Source: Xenopus tropicalis (taxonomy: Eukaryota; Chordata; Amphibia; Anura; Pipidae). Taken from it: a DNA stretch of 64,000 bases. The stretch lies in the NCBI RefSeq assembly GCF_000004195.4, contig NC_030678.2, forward strand, positions 92,008,404-92,072,403, in the 5' to 3' direction. Of the stretch, positions 63,155-64,000 are shown one piece after another. The position numbers and the translations under genes are program-made. Position 1 is the stretch's first letter; each line of letters begins with the position of its first letter. A model generated the notes under the pieces. That model searched no databases. It was not told where the DNA came from and saw nothing but the letters and a program-made list of their open reading frames with translations.

Positions 63155-63855
63155 TTAGGGGCAGATTTATCAAAACTTGAGTTTGTGAAAAAAACAAATG
63201 CAGACATTTAAAAAATTTTCTTCTTGAATGCCAGCTAATTTAAAGTGATACTGACACGAAAAAACAACTTTTCAAATATGAATATACATAAAAAGCTACC
63301 TATAGGTTGTGTTGATGGTTTTTCGCTGACAAGTTTGGTTTTGTAAGTAATTGTTACTTGAAGTTCCTAAACCTGACTGTTTTGCCAACCTGACTGTCCC
63401 TTCTCTGCCTGTCAGTTATAGCTTCTAATGCTAATGGACAAATATGGCTGCCCCCTCATAGAGGAACACAGGGCATCAGACAGGTAATGTAAACATATCA
63501 GGCAAATATGTTTATGGAAAAATTATAAAGTTTTTGCAAAGACAATGTTATGATAGATGTAAAAAAAGATTTACTTTCTGGTGTCAATATCTCTTTAAGA
63601 AAAAAATGCAATAATATCCATGTGGTTATTTTGTCTCAAAATGCTAGTGTGAATCACATTCCTTTTCAATCTGAGTCTAAAAAACTTAAAGGTTTTAATA
63701 TACTGGGAAAATAAATAAATAAATAAAGTTGTAGAATTCTCATTGACTTCTATGGAAACTCACCAGTTTTTACTTGCTGTGTCTTTTCTGGCAACTTTTG
63801 TCTGATTTTTTCTTTATTAAATACTATTTGTCGAATATTGATAAAGCGGCCCCTT
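63155..63855. mobile_element. MITE with GGGGCAGATTTATCAAAA ends, split by a nested MITE
   Basis: Left TTAGGGGCAGATTTATCAAA and right TATTGATAAAGCGGCCCCTTA are inverse; TTA occurs at both borders. The element at 63240-63598 is inserted inside. Confidence 0.8.
63240..63598. mobile_element. piggyBac-like MITE (TTAAAGTGATACTGACAC ends)
   Basis: TTAAAGTGATACTGACAC at the left and GGTGTCAATATCTCTTTAA at the right, with TTAA at both borders. It lies entirely within the element at 63155-63855, giving their order of insertion. Confidence 0.85.
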
Positions 63856-64000
63856 AGAGTTACCACATACTAATATACTGTATATTCTGCTAGCAATTAA
63901 ATTTATTAACTATTTGACACTATCATTAGTTCATATATCAACAACTACCTTTCTGTGAATAGATTAAAATACCAACATCCCCTGTTCCTCTTCCAATCCC

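Noticed and set aside
43900..64000. Upstream T-box exons or tbx2
   Set aside because: Patterns for ADDHRYKF, HPDSPATG, WMRQLVSF and DPFGH were looked for on the minus strand and not found.

Overview
The window reads as vertebrate nuclear DNA from a frog, most likely a Xenopus species. It is AT-rich with long gene-free stretches. It is full of short inverted-repeat DNA transposons of kinds familiar from Xenopus, in particular TTAA-bounded elements starting TTAAAGG (the T2/piggyBac-like MITE family), plus hAT-like elements, a palindromic 'TACAGGTATAGG' family and CR1-like and L1-like LINE fragments. The species itself cannot be fixed from what is visible.

The only gene I can identify with confidence is the 3' part of tbx4, on the minus strand. 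Four coding exons splice in frame with canonical AG/GT borders: 43666-43818 and 39925-40013 (C-terminal half of the T-box DNA-binding domain), 38150-38394 and 34947-35569 (C-terminal regulatory region, ending in the TBX4-type tail VENWTDG). Together they encode 369 residues. The N-terminal region and first half of the T-box are not found anywhere between 43.8 and 64 kb, so that whole 20-kb stretch is one large intron and the 5' exons lie beyond the window.

Layout. 1-34.5 kb is the region downstream of tbx4, with no recognisable gene: repeats (a 5' truncated CR1-like LINE nested in a T2 MITE at 9.25-10.65 kb, hAT and palindromic MITEs at 0.6-6.3 kb, a nearly perfect 138-bp palindrome at 19.5-19.8 kb, a probable solo LTR at 23.8-24.6 kb, further MITEs) separated by unique AT-rich DNA. 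Some of the unique segments (1.8-2.1, 2.8-3.1, 14.4-15.0, 20.0-20.3, 33.45-33.65 kb) have the look of non-coding regulatory DNA. 34.5-43.8 kb holds the tbx4 3' end and three introns carrying several palindromic MITEs. 43.8-64 kb is the large tbx4 intron. It contains an unexplained possible terminal exon on the opposite strand (44000-44117), a 740-bp inverted repeat (44885-45624), two L1-like fragments (53.98-55.6 kb), a precise hAT-like element with a perfect 8-bp target duplication (59663-59879), a miRNA-precursor-like hairpin (56447-56530) and nested MITEs (60.1-61.4 and 63.2-63.9 kb).

I see no operon-like or defence-like system. The points of most interest are the orphan exon opposite tbx4, the young large palindromes, and the candidate regulatory blocks around a limb/lung developmental gene. 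Repeat family names are by pattern recognition only; no search was possible.
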